A stretch of 64,000 nt of DNA from Saxidomus purpurata (lineage: Eukaryota > Mollusca > Bivalvia > Venerida > Veneridae): the NCBI GenBank assembly GCA_022818135.1, contig JAFMSR010000006.1, positions 34,760,997 through 34,824,996 on the forward strand, in the 5' to 3' direction. The notes beneath the pieces were generated by a model, which saw nothing but the letters and a program-made list of their open reading frames with translations, searched no databases and had not been told where the DNA came from. The stretch's first letter is position 1; the number at the start of each line of letters is the position of its first letter. The position numbers were made by a program, and so were the translations under genes. Shown here one piece after another: positions 23,801-36,829 of this stretch.

Positions 23801-25195
23801 AAAAGCAAGAAACTGCAACAAAAGCATGCAGGTGTATGGGTTAAAAATGAAAATATTAACCGGTAAACTTATTTGGATAAAAGTAGCTGTCAATAATGTT
23901 AATATCATTCAGATTGTAATAATGATACAACCCCTAGCGAAACGAAAAACTTCGTAAGGGTGTTGCAATATAAGCCAGAAATGTTCACTGAACATTTTAG
24001 GGGAGAAGAGTCTCAATATCCTTCAGATAACATACAAGACAGAGGATTTAATGATTTGATAGTAAGAAAAAACAAACAAAAAACATGGCAGCAAAAATAA
24101 GATAAATAAGCGTTTAAAGCAACACAATCACATAGAAGCAACTGAAAGCACTTCAAACATATGATCATACTGTACCTGCAATTGAAAACAGAGCTTTTAA
24201 ACTGGACAAGATCTTAACTATATTTTGTTGAGATTTTGTTTAAGCATTTAAAGGTTTTTATGGCAGTTGTTTTTAACCTGTTCAAATGAAGTGTGGAAAG
24301 GTCTACTTTGTTTAGAAGCCTCTCACACAGGGGGTGGAACGTAGCCCCATTTCTTCAGAGGGTTAAGCGACGGACATGTACTGCGGAGGAAAAATGGCGG
24401 ACAAAGCTTGCTAAAACTGATAGTAGTGCAACATTTTGACGTGTTAGTAGACTTACCGCATATTTTTAAATCTTTGAGTACTTTCAACAGGTGAAGAAAT
24501 ATATAATCATCTATCGGTCTTTTTTAGCTTCGTAGGTGCCATACGTAGCATGTTTATGTGAACATTGTTTGCAGCGATCGATGCTTAAAAATCAAAACGA
24601 CCGAGATATATGGCTATAGACTTGCAAATATATTCATCCATGTTTAAATAATGACAGCTTTTGAAATTAAAAGCATAAAACTATTCTGAGAAAAGAAAAG
24701 AAAATTTTGATATTTCATTGATTATTTTCAAAATTTGATAACCGTGGTTTTTCATTGAATTCAGAAGAACTGTTTTATATGAAATATAAAGTAAATTTTG
24801 ACGTTGTGGAATCACAGCATAAAAGTCGAAAGAAAAGTATCCATAGACATTTTATCAGTCAACTCCTTCAGTTCGATCCAATCACCAAAATTTACATTTT
24901 TGGACAAAATGTAAATTAAAATTATGCAATTTCCAGCTTCAAGACATAACGCCGATGATGCACTTGTAAAGCAAACACCCTTTTCAAAAGTGTCATCAGT
25001 TAAAATAATGAAAAATACCTGATGAATCGAGATTTGTGCAGTTCTTACCTACTTCAAGTGAGATGAAATAGAATATGTAACATTTTTCTAATCGATAATT
25101 TATGCTGTAATGCTCCTTTTAATTGGATGATACCGAATGAGAAAGATAAATACAATACTTTTGGGTCTATGATTTTAGTACGTAAAAAGTTTAAG
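23801..25195. other. Non-coding stretch
   Basis: AT-rich. A GC-richer patch at 24325-24420 (GGGGTGGAACGTAGCCCCAT) looks like a dispersed-repeat piece. No coding motif. Confidence 0.45.
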
Positions 25196-25343
25196 TGTAG
25201 AGTAATTATACTTTCTCGGCCAGTGAAAAACGGTCAATAATTCAAGTAAAATATTTAATAAGAAAAACAAGAATTAGGTTTGTTTTCCTGATGCACATGT
25301 TACGGTCCGTTTTAAATTAAAATTTGGGACAAAATGGGCAAAT

Positions 25344-25465
25344 GGCTAAGTTAGCTCAGTCAGGAGAGCATTCGGTCTAACATCTCTGTAAGCGAAGGGC
25401 CCTGGGATAGCGTCCCGCTCAAGGTACACTTTTATCTCACCCTGTGACATGTGGCGCCTTCTGAC
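25344..25465 (+). mobile_element. tRNA-derived SINE, left copy
   Basis: GGCTAAGTTAGCTCAGTCAG resembles a tRNA 5' half with an A box (TTAGCTCAGTCAGG). The B box is degenerate (GGGATAGCGTCCC in place of GGTTCGAATCC). No proper anticodon arm, so it is not a tRNA gene. Confidence 0.7.
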
Positions 25466-26103
25466 TGACTAAAATGCATTTGTACTATAAAATCTAGCTA
25501 CCAATCGCTTTAATAGTTATACTAAAAATTGTTCCGACCATCTTTTTTAAAGATAGTTTTTGTTTTAAATATGTACACTTTTTAAGTTTTCAACCAATGA
25601 CGTGTAAAACAGTCTCTGTTAAAACTTTTACATACTGCTAGTACAAAACAATTAAGAATTAAGAAATGCCCTAGAACGAAGCTGTTTTGGAAGGCTAACA
25701 TTTTTCATAGAAGTTTCGTTGACAATAAAAGACAAATGCGTTTCGACAAACTTAACCAGAATGATTCCACAAAGATGTCAAACATATATTAAGCAAAATA
25801 TATATTGAGGCAATATGTTTATAAATAAAAGGCAAACATACGTTTCGTCTTGTTTCGCCTCTTTCTATTTGATACATAATTGCCCTTACCTTAAGACTGA
25901 ATATAACTTACTTCACAAATATACATGTACCTTTGTCCAATCAAATCCAGTTTGTTCTACTGATTGCTATGGTAAAATTTAGGTAACGTGTTAGTTTTGA
26001 GGGGTGTCCTTCGTTAGAAAGGCAGACACATTTAACTGCTGAGGAAAATATAAATTTAGTGGTGTGAAATAACTGTGACATAGTTAAAAAGTGGAATTAT
26101 TTA

Positions 26104-26474
26104 CCTACGTCACTTGTAGGGGTTTCGTTCCCGGATTTTTTATATCTATACTGCTAATAATAAGTATGGAACAGAAAAGCTATGAAAATGGCAGCCCAGA
26201 AAAAGAAACATAGATGAAATCTCTTAACTGAATGTACATCAGTAAAAAAGATATAAAACAAGCCATGTAGATAGTGTGTTTTTTAAAAGGTCAACATGAG
26301 CGACGCCATATTGAATAGAGCATAACGAAGGACAAGATTCGCTAAGTTCAAATATTGTGTCACTTGTAAGGATTTCGTTCCAGGAATTTTTATATCTACA
26401 CTGCTAATAATAAGTATGGAACAGAAAAGCTATGGAAATGAAAATGGCAGCTCAGAAAAAGAAACATAGATGAA
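26104..26474. repeat. 115-bp direct repeat
   Basis: GTCACTTGTAGGGGTTTCGT (26108) and GTCACTTGTAAGGATTTCGT (26359) start two copies that run through CTGCTAATAATAAGTATGGA to GAAACATAGATGAA, ending at 26218 and 26474. Confidence 0.85.
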
Positions 26475-26571
26475 TTAAGCAGTGTTAGTGATTTATTTAC
26501 TAGTGTACACAGGCCACCAGCAAAAAAAAAATGCAACGAAAGAAAACAAGAAGTAAACATTCCTGTGAATG

Positions 26572-26700
26572 TTTATTTTTATGCAGTGAGAAGGCGCACA
26601 AGATGACAAAAATGTGCATCCTTACCGGGACACGAACCCAGGATCAATCGCTTTCAGGGACGTAAGAGCGAATACTCTCCCGACTAAGCTAACCGGTCGC
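26572..26700 (-). mobile_element. tRNA-derived SINE, right copy
   Basis: Minus strand reads ACCGGTTAGCTTAGTCGGGA and then CTGGGTTCGTGTCCCGGT, a good A box and a nearly canonical B box at tRNA-like spacing. It is the better-preserved partner of the SINE at 25344 and lies in opposite orientation. Confidence 0.75.
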
Positions 26701-26869
26701 TTTCATAATATCTTCCCAATTGTGGTTAAGTTCGTACCGTGACATGTGCATCAGGAAAACAAACTTAATCCTTGTTTTCCTTATCAAATATTATGTAACC
26801 GAAATATTGACCGTTATTAACTGGTCGAGAAAGAAAGTATACCTACTGTACTTATAATTAACATTCGTT

Positions 26870-28250
26870 TAGCGGTAACAACATTGAATGTTGAAAGATT
26901 ACGTACTAAAATTATAAAACCATTCAAGAAAGACTGAAAACGCATGAGCATTTTATTAACCCTTTTCATTCGATAATATCCAATTAAATAGTGCCTTACA
27001 AAGTAAATAGTTAATTCTAAAATATGTTATACGTTCTACTTGTTATTTTCATTGGCAGTTGAAAAGTTACCAACTTCTGGTCAAAAGCGAGATTAATACG
27101 GCTGCGCAAAAAAAAATCAAAGCGCTGTGAGCGCTGAAGGCCTGGGGGCTATAGATTAACTCCCCTAAAAACAACTTTTGACCTTCGTGATTTTCGCTGA
27201 ACCTTACCTAAAGCGCGGGTCGAAATGTGCATAGGGCGAAATTTAGTATATGACACAGTATGAATGATTCACAAATACATGGGTGGCAGGGAAGTTTGTT
27301 TTATCATAAAACGTACGTTAAATGAAAAATAATCATATGGTCAACACTATCAATTGTTTGAGGGAACAATAAAAATAATTCAATCTGCACTTTGTTCAAC
27401 TTCAAGCGATATCTGATGATGTGGATCGAAAATTATTGTGTACCAAGGACAAGACCTTGAAACAGAAATAAACGAAGCAATACCAACAATGAAATATAAA
27501 TACAGTACTGTACAATGTGTATAACCGGGAAAACCAAAACTGATTCTTGGTTACCTTGTAGTTGTAGTCGGTGAAACCGATAGGGCCTTGACATGCAGCG
27601 TCCTCGATAAATGGCGGGTGATTTTGATCACGTGAGTTCCTTCTCGGGAATGTACGTAAATTGTATCTTTTTTAATAAAGAAATTTATTTTTAGGTAAAT
27701 ATATATGTAATCGTTCGTAAATAAGAAAGTTGTCAATGAAATAACATCATAAATTTGAAAATCAAACTACAAACTCTTATATCGAATTCCGTACGTTTCC
27801 GTAAATTTCCGTAAATATCCGTACTTTTCCTTGATATGCATATGATTCAGCCCGTAAGCTATAGACCTTTCTGCAATCGTTTGAAGTTGTATGTACTGTT
27901 TTTATTTGTAATATGTTCTTATCGTATGCGACATTCAAACAAAAGATTGATCTGGTCTGTCTTGCACTACTTTCCCAAAGCGCATGTTTACAGTTGTTAT
28001 TCGCACATAGCACAGTTAAATTGTCTGCAGTGTTTGAAATGTGGTATGCTAACTTAGGCCTAGGGGACTTTCAGTCCCCAGGCCAAAAAACAAATATATA
28101 GGCCGCTTCACCTCATAGGCCGCATTTACGAAAATTCATCTTTTTTATACGTAAAGGTCGCGGCCTTTTGTTCAGAAATTACGGTATATACAGGATTACG
28201 GTATATACAGATACATTCTGGACAAATGTGTTAATATACAGAATTCCATT
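26870..28250. other. Non-coding stretch
   Basis: No gene recognised. Short TTCCGTAAAT-type repeats at 27788-27830. Confidence 0.45.
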
Positions 28251-28264
28251 ATCTTTAACATATA

Positions 28265-28445
28265 GGTGTGACCTTGCTCTTTGGGGTAGGGACGTAGGTC
28301 TTGCACGCGACACGTCGTATTCATGTGTTGAACTGTTGTGCCATAAGTTTCAGCCCGGACACGACAAAATGCCGGACTGACGGACGTACAGACAAACGAA
28401 CGGACGGTTCGATTTTAATATGCCTCCGTTTGGGAGCATACAAAT
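28265..28445 (+). repeat. Bivalve-type dispersed repeat fragment
   Basis: GTAGGGACGTAGGTCTTGCA, GCACGCGACACGTCGTATTC, GACACGACAAAATGCCGGAC, a GACGGAC run and TTTTAATATGCCTCCGTTTG occur in order. I recognise this combination as a repeat common in venerid-type clam genomes. Non-coding. Confidence 0.55.
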
Positions 28446-28560
28446 AAGAAGTAGACTTCAATAAAGATAAAAGCATGGAAAAACAGTAAAATGTAGAGAA
28501 TTATCAATCGAAATATAGTTAATATACTCATTCACTAGTATATATATGGTGATTACTTAA

Positions 28561-28798
28561 TCAAAAAAGACTTGGACAAAAAAAAAACCAACAGGAAATA
28601 GAAAATCTTATTGATATGAAATTAAGCGGCCTTTTAATCAGATCAAAAGCGATAAGTATTGAGGAAAATGCAAACAATAGTAAGTATTTTGCAAATTTAG
28701 AAAAACGAAATGCCGCAAAGAAAACTATATACAATTTGGTCATCAACGATAAGGAAACTGTAAAACAAGAAGACATGATAAAAGAAGATGTCCCATAG
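28561..28798 (+). mobile_element. LINE ORF2 fragment
   Basis: The plus strand encodes MKLSGLLIRSKAIS, NNSKYFANLEKRNAAKKTIY and LVINDKETVKQE, up to a stop at 28796. It matches the linker between endonuclease and reverse transcriptase of non-LTR retrotransposons (usual form: IRSKxxW...GEKxTKYFxNLEKR). The conserved tryptophan and GEK are lost. Isolated, inactive fragment. Confidence 0.75.
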
Positions 28799-28849
28799 TG
28801 TAGTAAATTATATAAAAAAACTGTAAGACAAAACACGAGATATTTAAAA

Positions 28850-29720
28850 AAAATACTTACAGTTGTAAATCTTATCATATAATTCCACCTGAAATGTAAA
28901 AATAACTAAATAATTTAATAGTTCATTTCTGAACCACAGGCACGCTAAAATTATGCGTATTCAACTGACTTTATACCGATATTTCAGATCTTTTATTCCC
29001 GATAGAAATTTGATCCAGTCGTATTGAAAATTATATAAAGTGTTTAGAAATAAGTTTTTGTATCGGTATACACAATACCCGTAAGTGGATTTAAACCTTT
29101 TGTTTCAAACTACCAATTGAAAAAATTAACCAGTCGTAAAGGCCGCTTCAAAATACATTTTAGTGCAGGAACAAAAGAGTTTGCGTACGGTTATCTAACG
29201 AATTGCAATGAATAAGGCAAGGACATTGGAAAATATCCTTCATTTTAAACCTTTTAGATCTAACTGATTTTATCGAACCGGTAGACGTTCGAACCCTTAC
29301 ACACATTATGTGGGAATTGTATTTTACATGTTCGTTAAAATGTTTTAGTATCACCCGACTTTTGAGTATATGAAACAGAAACACTACAGATATTTCGCAA
29401 CAATACTTTTTCATACATTCAAGCTAAAAATACCACATTTCTATTTTTACAAAGGTGACAACGTATAAACAAGTACCAAATTACAGTTGTGAATCTTATA
29501 ATTAAAAACAATCTGAAATGTAAAACATAAAATATATATAAAGAAAAAGAAACGACATAATATTTTGATACGATTTCTATTTGCCAACATATACAATATA
29601 AATCACTAAACAACGTCAAAGTTTGTGTACAAATGGGTATACATGTGTCCACAACGTCAAAAATGATAATTTTATTAATTATGGTTTAATTTCATCTTAG
29701 ATATGTCAATGCAATAGCGT
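28850..29720. repeat. Divergent partial copy of the duplicated block
   Basis: Pieces such as GATATTTCGCAACAATACTT (about 29390) and GTGAATCTTATAATTAAAAA (about 29489) resemble 31183-31300 and 39480-39590 in the same order. An older, degraded relative of the block at 30786 is the simplest reading. Confidence 0.5.
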
Positions 29721-30094
29721 TCCTTAGATAACATAGCTGAAACAAAATTAAGATATGAAATATTATATTTATTTGAATGTTTTATTTGTTTCAGGTAGGT
29801 TACCTCTATATTCATTTCGCTGCTTCAGGTGTGGTCCGCCTATTATAAAAAATAATCAAAATGTTTTGGTGTGACTACATCTCGAATATCATTTGGTAAT
29901 TTAATCGTCCCTCCATGGTCTTCTAATTCTATTCTATTATGTTATATTCACAAATCGTGTGGCCAAACAACAGCCGCACGCATGATGTCGCCGAAAACTT
30001 GGAGGTCTAACAAAATATGCAGTATTTGTCTTTTATAAGTAGTATCTTGACAATAGGGGATGTCAGTAATGCCAGCTTTTTGAGACTCTGTTAT

Positions 30095-30300
30095 GTTAGC
30101 AGTTTCCGAGTGAAGATGAAAGTAGGAGGGGTACTGATCAGTTATGATACCAGTTTTCGAGTGAAAACGGAAGTAGGAGGGGTACTGATCAGTTATATAA
30201 CACGATTTCGAGTGAAAACGAAATTATCAGGGGTACTTGTCAGTTATTTTACCAGTGTTCGAGTGAAAACGAAAGTCCGAGGGGTACATGAGTGCACATA
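30095..30300 (+). repeat. 51-bp minisatellite, four units
   Basis: GAGTGAAAACG-type motifs recur exactly every 51 bases (30108, 30159, 30210, 30261), each followed by GGGGTACTGATCAGTTAT or variants. Because 51 is a multiple of three, a 94-codon frame stays open across it (17-residue units such as FRVKTEVGGVLISYDTS). No start context or neighbours support a gene. Confidence 0.85.
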
Positions 30301-30785
30301 AAGTCTAGTAATTGAGATGAAATAATTTGTTTAGGTGCACGGATAAGAGATTTAATCAATATTTACAAGTTAAATAATATGCTGACATTTGGGAGTTGGT
30401 CGTCTTCTACGTCTCCCTGCGATGTGCAAATACAACTGTAGACTTCCCCGATAGATAGAGTGGGTTCAAGTATATATAAACATGAGGCAGTCTTTGTACA
30501 CTTTTGAGTTTTCAAGTTTACCTTACATTATCGTCTGTAAAGAAACGCTATATCAGCAGGCAATTAATCGTTAATTATTGATGATAACGGAGATAACCGC
30601 GGTACGTTTTCGTAAATAAACGGCCAGAGTCATCAATTATTGATTGTTTTATCACAAAGACTTTTATAGCCCAAGGGAGTTGTATTAGTTGAATTATTAT
30701 TGCTATAGGTAAAAAGGGAAATTATGTTGTTTTTTTGACCATCATATACCGTATTGATCCAATTCGATATTCGTAACTGTTTCAA

Positions 30786-33115
30786 ATGGTGACGTGACCT
30801 CTGTATGCAGTCAAACAGAAGGAAGCTTTTGAACAAGAAAACATTAGATCAGGTTTGCAATTCTATATACTAAAAGTATTTTGGGCTATATTGGGCTCGA
30901 TAAAGTAGTACGAATGTTATTTACTTCTATCTTACTTGGAAAAAAATACTAGGTTATACTTCCTATTTATATCTTTATCGTTGACAGTTACGACCGAGTT
31001 GTTTATAAAACACGGGTACTAACACATTATTGACATAATGCGCACTTTTGTATGCGTGAAAACCACAAAAGTGAAAAAATTGATAGGAAGTGGGGTTTGA
31101 AAGACGGTGTGAATATAGTATATTTCATATCTTTCTTTTCAGGTTTCCCTGACTTTAGAGTATGTAAAACGCACACATTTATGATATTTCGCAGTATTAC
31201 TTGAATATTCATATTATTCCGCAAATATAAGCTCAAATACCACATGCTTATTTATAAAGGTCACAACTTGAAAGAAGAATGAAATAACGGTGTGAATCTT
31301 ATTAATATATAGAACCATCAAAATTTAAAAAGCGCTAAATATACGCTTATTATTTAGTTGACTTTAACAGTTGGTTTTGTTAAAGAAATATACGGAACTT
31401 GTGTACATAATTATCATAAAATTTAAATCATTCTACAATTATCTTTTTTTGTAAAAACCGTAAAAATGTATGGAGTTAAAAAAGTATTTTGGACGTGATA
31501 CAACGGTTTTATTGTATCACCAGCATTTTTACAAAACCCATTCTATTATTATTCCTGTGTTGAATTAAAAATGACTTTGATTATAGTCATTTATGTGAAT
31601 CATTGATTATCAAAATCAAAAGACGTTTACCTTGATATGTCAAGGTGTTTTACAGGACTTAATGACAAATTCTCCATGCTAGTCGTGTGATGCATACGGC
31701 AACTGGCATTTATAAAGTATGCATCCATATTAGAGTTATTTCACAGTATATAGTGATTACTAGGGCAACCATTTGTTTTGTACTTGTGTTTAAGAAGTCC
31801 GTGACCCACTGGACCGTAACATTGTTTACTCATTATACAGATGAAAAGAAACAATGCTGACGTCGGGATTCCAATCCGCAGAAAATATTGTCTGTTTCGA
31901 CCAAAGTAACCCCTATGCCCCAATCACATTGCCGTCTTTTTATTGCACGACGTAATTGAATAACTATAAGTGCTGTTAAAGTAATAACAGTTCCCCAATT
32001 TGTTGTTTTAGACTAATCCGATTAACGGAATATAAAGCTAAAACTACACGTATCTGTAAATTAGTTCAAGTATAACTTCACTCATAAGTGACAATTGCCA
32101 CGGACGTGATGATGCTTGAATATAGTTTTTATGCATAGAACTACGATTCATTGCCTAATTTATCCATCTTCAAAGTAAGGTATAAAATCATTGCATATTG
32201 AAGCAAGGCGGTCTGACAGAAAATTTACAAAAGTAAAGGGTGACAATTCCCAAATAAGGCAATAGACGGTTTTAGTTATTGTGCACTGCACTTCGTTTTA
32301 ATGTCCTCTCTCACTGTATGAGGGAAAATAAAGTAGGATATATTTGAACATATTAAATTGTGACATCAAAATTCTTCAGATTAGAGATTGTAATATATCC
32401 GCAATTAAACGTCACTAAAACGTCTGAGAAAATGGTACGTGAAACACGAATTAGAACTCTTTCGATGTGTCGTCAAATGGAGTCTGAATTTTTGTTTTTT
32501 GGATCGGTAGAGTTGTGTCTATATAATTAACAGATCTGTAAACTATGAGTTCATATTTATGAAAGTTGACCCAAAACAACACCCCAATGCATATCTGATT
32601 CAATGATTCTAAGCACATTAACTCAAAATAATTTTTTAAAAATCCATGCTTTTCGAGTCTGTTTGCATGTGTTACCATTTAACCTTGTATTACTTTTACA
32701 CACCGACTAGCAACCGTCATGCAGAACAGACGTTGGCATTCCGTAAGAGTACTTGTGTCTTCAGAATTTGCGAATAACTATTAAAAATACAAGAATATGT
32801 TATACTCACGAGTGTTTTGTTTATAAAATAAGATCAAGAATGAATTAATTAGCAACGATTACAAAGACTTAGTCTCATAAGTGTACACGTATTTATAAAC
32901 ATATCACATTTATATGAGACCAATAAATAAAAAAAAATCATTTACATGAATGTCTTAGATCTGATCACAGACAAACTGATGAGATATATACAAACAGACG
33001 AATCTGTTTAAGTTGATGAAGCTGCAACTTTTCTCTATGTTTGGTGTATATTAAACAGTAAATCTGTCATCTTTCTTGTAGTTTTAGACTTGACATGTAA
33101 TATAGATTTCGTATA
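30786..33115 (+). repeat. 2.3-kb duplicated block, copy 1
   Basis: Collinear with 39102-41395. Shared landmarks: ATGGTGACGTGACCTCTGTA at 30786, CACTGGACCGTAAC at about 31806, GAAGCAAGGCGGTCT at about 32200, GACGTTGGCATTCCGTAAGA at about 32729 and GGTGTATATTAAACAG at about 33042. Visually about 85-90% identical with small indels. Neither copy has a convincing gene; a conserved 60-codon minus-strand frame (31741-31923; 40020-40202) is probably incidental. Confidence 0.9.
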
Positions 33116-34230
33116 ACAGATAAATCACGGTGGGGAATCACATGATCAAAATAATCTCTAAACAAAAGTAAATATAAGAAAAATGTTAAAAAAATAATGA
33201 AAGCCGTTCAGCTGTGAATATACAACGCGTTGCAGTTGGGTTTGCCCGTTCGCTATCTTGGCAATCAATACAGTTATAATCTCACGTCACTTAAGCGTGA
33301 TTTTGAAACTATTATTAGAGCTAGTTTATAGGTTAACTCCTCCCCATTCAAGGGCATTTAGGTGCGAGCGTCCAGCTTCTTTCTCACGTCGTCAATTTGC
33401 TCCGCCCAAAAACCCGCATGGCAAACTTCACGCAAGTGACAAACAGTTTTTAATAATATAGATCTAGGTTTCTTCGCGTATTTTGGAGTGACTTCGAGAG
33501 AAATTATATAGATCTTCTGTTTTATTTAAAATGTTGATTAATATATACTCTTTTAAAAGAGACCTCTTTCAATCACAGCGATTGAGCTACGGTATCATTG
33601 CATTTATTATAAGTGTAGACCGTAAGTTTATGAATTAGTATACATGTAAATTATGTTCGCGTAACTTTACACATCGGAATTCCATTGCAGTAACATGTTA
33701 TCCTACATAATTCATAATGACGTCTGGTGAACAAAAATATATTGTGATGCATTTTTCATAAAATGCGTTTTTCAGTCTGTTTCTCAACTCGCCTTATCAA
33801 TTTTGTTTGCCAAAGTGGAATTCAAACAAAATGTCAACGAAAGTAACTAAATTTACGAAATTATCAATAATTGAGTACATCGGTAACTGATTTCGCAGCG
33901 TGAAATATATGTTTGTCTCCGGCAGTACTGGACCACAAAAGCGAGGTCATGGGTAAGGAAGTCTACTGACATACTATTAAGTATCTAATGCCCTACTGTA
34001 CGTACTAACATATTCAGTACATCTGCCAGAATCTTTACTTGTACGGACGTTGTGTTATCATAACCAAGCCTTTTCTTCTGCCGACAGTGAACTAGGCAAT
34101 TTTCTCTTTTGAACAGTGTTTTTACTTTAAAAACCCTCAATTTTCGGAGTGCGGTCGGGCGTTGAGGTTAAGAAAAAAAACAACAAATCAATGAACAGGG
34201 TTGTAGTTACTTCGGCCATAAAAATGTATG
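33116..34230. other. Non-coding stretch
   Basis: No gene recognised. A GC-richer patch at 33340-33430 holds a short chance frame. Confidence 0.45.
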
Positions 34231-35574
34231 GAACAGTTTTGGTGCAATAATTACATTGAGCCTTCTGACATCCCATCTTGCCTTGTTACGTGTGTATTTG
34301 TCCATCTGATATATCATGTTTCCTTTTGATATGTTCTATGCTTAAATCTGGAGAAATGATTACACCTTTCTGAGAGATGAATTGTTGTATTCAACATTAT
34401 TTTGTATATCAGTGTTCTGTATTTGCTATTAAACTGAACTAATATTTAAAGATGATTGAGTAAACGGTCGAATTTACGTTGAACAGCCTTGTCTGCATTG
34501 TTGGGCTGCCATTCATTCCTTCATCATAACATTCTATAAATAATACTGGAACTAAGTGTATTTCTTTATAACTGCGTTTGCCATACTTGAGATGTATGAT
34601 TTTAACCTTTTTAACATACCCCGGTATTAGCCAACTGCTGATATAGACCAATATAGCAACGGCATAATGATTATACCTAAGTAAAACAACGTATGCCAGT
34701 TGGACAAACAATGCATGTCATCGTGCACTGTTGAAACGTGCACTCGCATTATTACACCAGACGGCGCTTTTGCATAATCATCGACGATTTTCGCCACTGC
34801 GTAATAATCCGTACCTTTAGGAGAATTATGTCTCCCCATAAAATATGGGTGAGATATATTGTTATTGCCCTGGATGTTTGTCTGTCTGTCTGTCAGTTCA
34901 TCCGTCTGTCTGTCCGGCAAAATCGTGTCCGCTCCATATCTCCTAAACCCCTCAAAGGATTTTTATGAAACTTGGGCAATATATTCACCTCAACTATGCT
35001 ATAAACCAACCGCACCGGGTCAAAGTCGCAGCTCGAAGTCAAATGTTTAACGTGCTCGTTTGTAAGAAATAACTGCAATATTTAGTCAAAATCTGTAAAA
35101 AAAGGTTTTGATTATTGGGAGGTGGGGGTGGAGCCTGGCCCTCCTAACTACTCATACGGGCCTGCTGTTTTATTTGAAAAAGTCCCAGCCTCCTGTATTG
35201 TAACATAGGTGCCGAATATCGTCGAAGATTATGCAAAAGCGCCGTCTGATGTAATAATGCGATTGCGCGTTTCAACAGCGCATGATGACATGCAATGTTC
35301 GATTAACTGACATGCGTTGTTTAACTTAGATATATTATGCCTATGTCTGTATAACGTAGCCAGTAGTTCAGTTTAATAGCAAATACAGAACACTGATATA
35401 CAAAATAATGTTGAATACAACAATTCATCTCTCAGAGAGGTGTAATCATTTCTCAAGTTTTAAGCATAGAACATATCAAAAGGAAACATGATATATCAGA
35501 TGGACAAATACACACGTAACAAGGCAAGATGGGATGTCAGAAGGTTCAATGTAATTTTTGCACCAAAACTGTTC
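34231..35574. mobile_element. Long inverted-repeat element with a foreign centre
   Basis: Outer arms 34231-34437 and 35365-35574 are inverted copies (left begins GAACAGTTTTGGTGCAATAA; right ends CACCAAAACTGTTC). Inner arms about 34665-34795 and 35214-35340 also pair (ACGGCGCTTTTGCATAATCA against GATTATGCAAAAGCGCCGTC). The left side has about 200 extra bases between them. The centre (34810-35190) carries a bivalve dispersed repeat with GTCTGTCTGTC and CTCCATATCTCCTAAACCCC. No transposase frame. Confidence 0.85.
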
Positions 35575-36001
35575 AATAAAAATGAAACGGCAGACATGAC
35601 AGTCAGACCAGTAGATTAATGATGATTGTCTAATTTGTTTCACTTTATTTCATATATTTACAAGTATTTCAATTCTTTTTTATTCCAACCAATATAAAAA
35701 TCTGTAGATGAGTGTTGGATACTACATCCTGGCCAATTCAATTTACCACCCGTAGTCACACATGAGCGAAATGTTGGACACATGACTGCAGAGTAACATG
35801 ATTAGTCAAAACTTTGTTATAACTCTTTAACTAACTAGGATTATTTCGGCTTTTTTCACATTTTGAAGAAGAAACATTCGACGAATGATAAAGAAAACAT
35901 ATTTAAAGAATCTGCGGGAAAACGACAGTCTTAGTGAAACATTTTGTTTTGCACTGACCACTGTGTCGTCAGTGTCACTGAAGTAAAATACTATTTTAGC
36001 A
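35575..36001. other. Non-coding stretch
   Basis: No recognisable feature. Confidence 0.4.
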
Positions 36002-36482
<481 letters not shown>

Positions 36483-36829
36483 ACGTTTCTGTTTTCTTAT
36501 TTTCTTTATATTATTTTTGCATACAATGTTACGTTGTTTACATTTCGTTTCTTTAGTGCTCTTTGAAATATCAATTTTAATTCATTTATGACCTAATTTA
36601 TGTCAGAACTGTCTTCAATTTATAACGCTTCTACATCGGCAAATCTTCCATGTAAAATGCTTTGTTTTGCGAAACAAATATAAATGATGTCACTATACTT
36701 TTCAGTCATAATATATTTGATGCAGATGTTTTGAAGCAAATTGTGTTATCTGAATTGCAATGATAAAATAATAAGCATAGATATATTTCTGCCTCTGATC
36801 CAATTTCAAACTTAGTCACTGCGAGAAAT

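Larger units (their letters stand above)
25199..26862. mobile_element. Inverted pair of SINE-containing repeats
   Basis: The left arm (about 25199-25470) and right arm (about 26570-26862) are inverted copies. Each carries GTTTTCCTGATGCACATG next to a tRNA-like SINE head and ends in GCGCCTTCT or its inverse. The ~1.1 kb between them holds a separate 115-bp direct repeat. The two could be independent insertions or ends of one foldback unit. Confidence 0.75.

Noticed and set aside
25344..25420. Candidate tRNA gene
   Set aside because: Degenerate B box and no closed acceptor or anticodon stem; shared flanks with 26572-26700 show a SINE.
26620..26700. Candidate tRNA gene on the minus strand
   Set aside because: Good A and B boxes, but embedded in a repeat with matching flanks and lacking a proper acceptor stem; called SINE.
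28561..28878. 105-codon hydrophobic minus-strand frame
   Set aside because: Antisense of the LINE ORF2 fragment on the plus strand, which has recognisable motifs.
31741..31923. 60-codon frame conserved in the second copy at 40020-40202
   Set aside because: Conservation is explained by the recent duplication of the whole block; no domain or start context.
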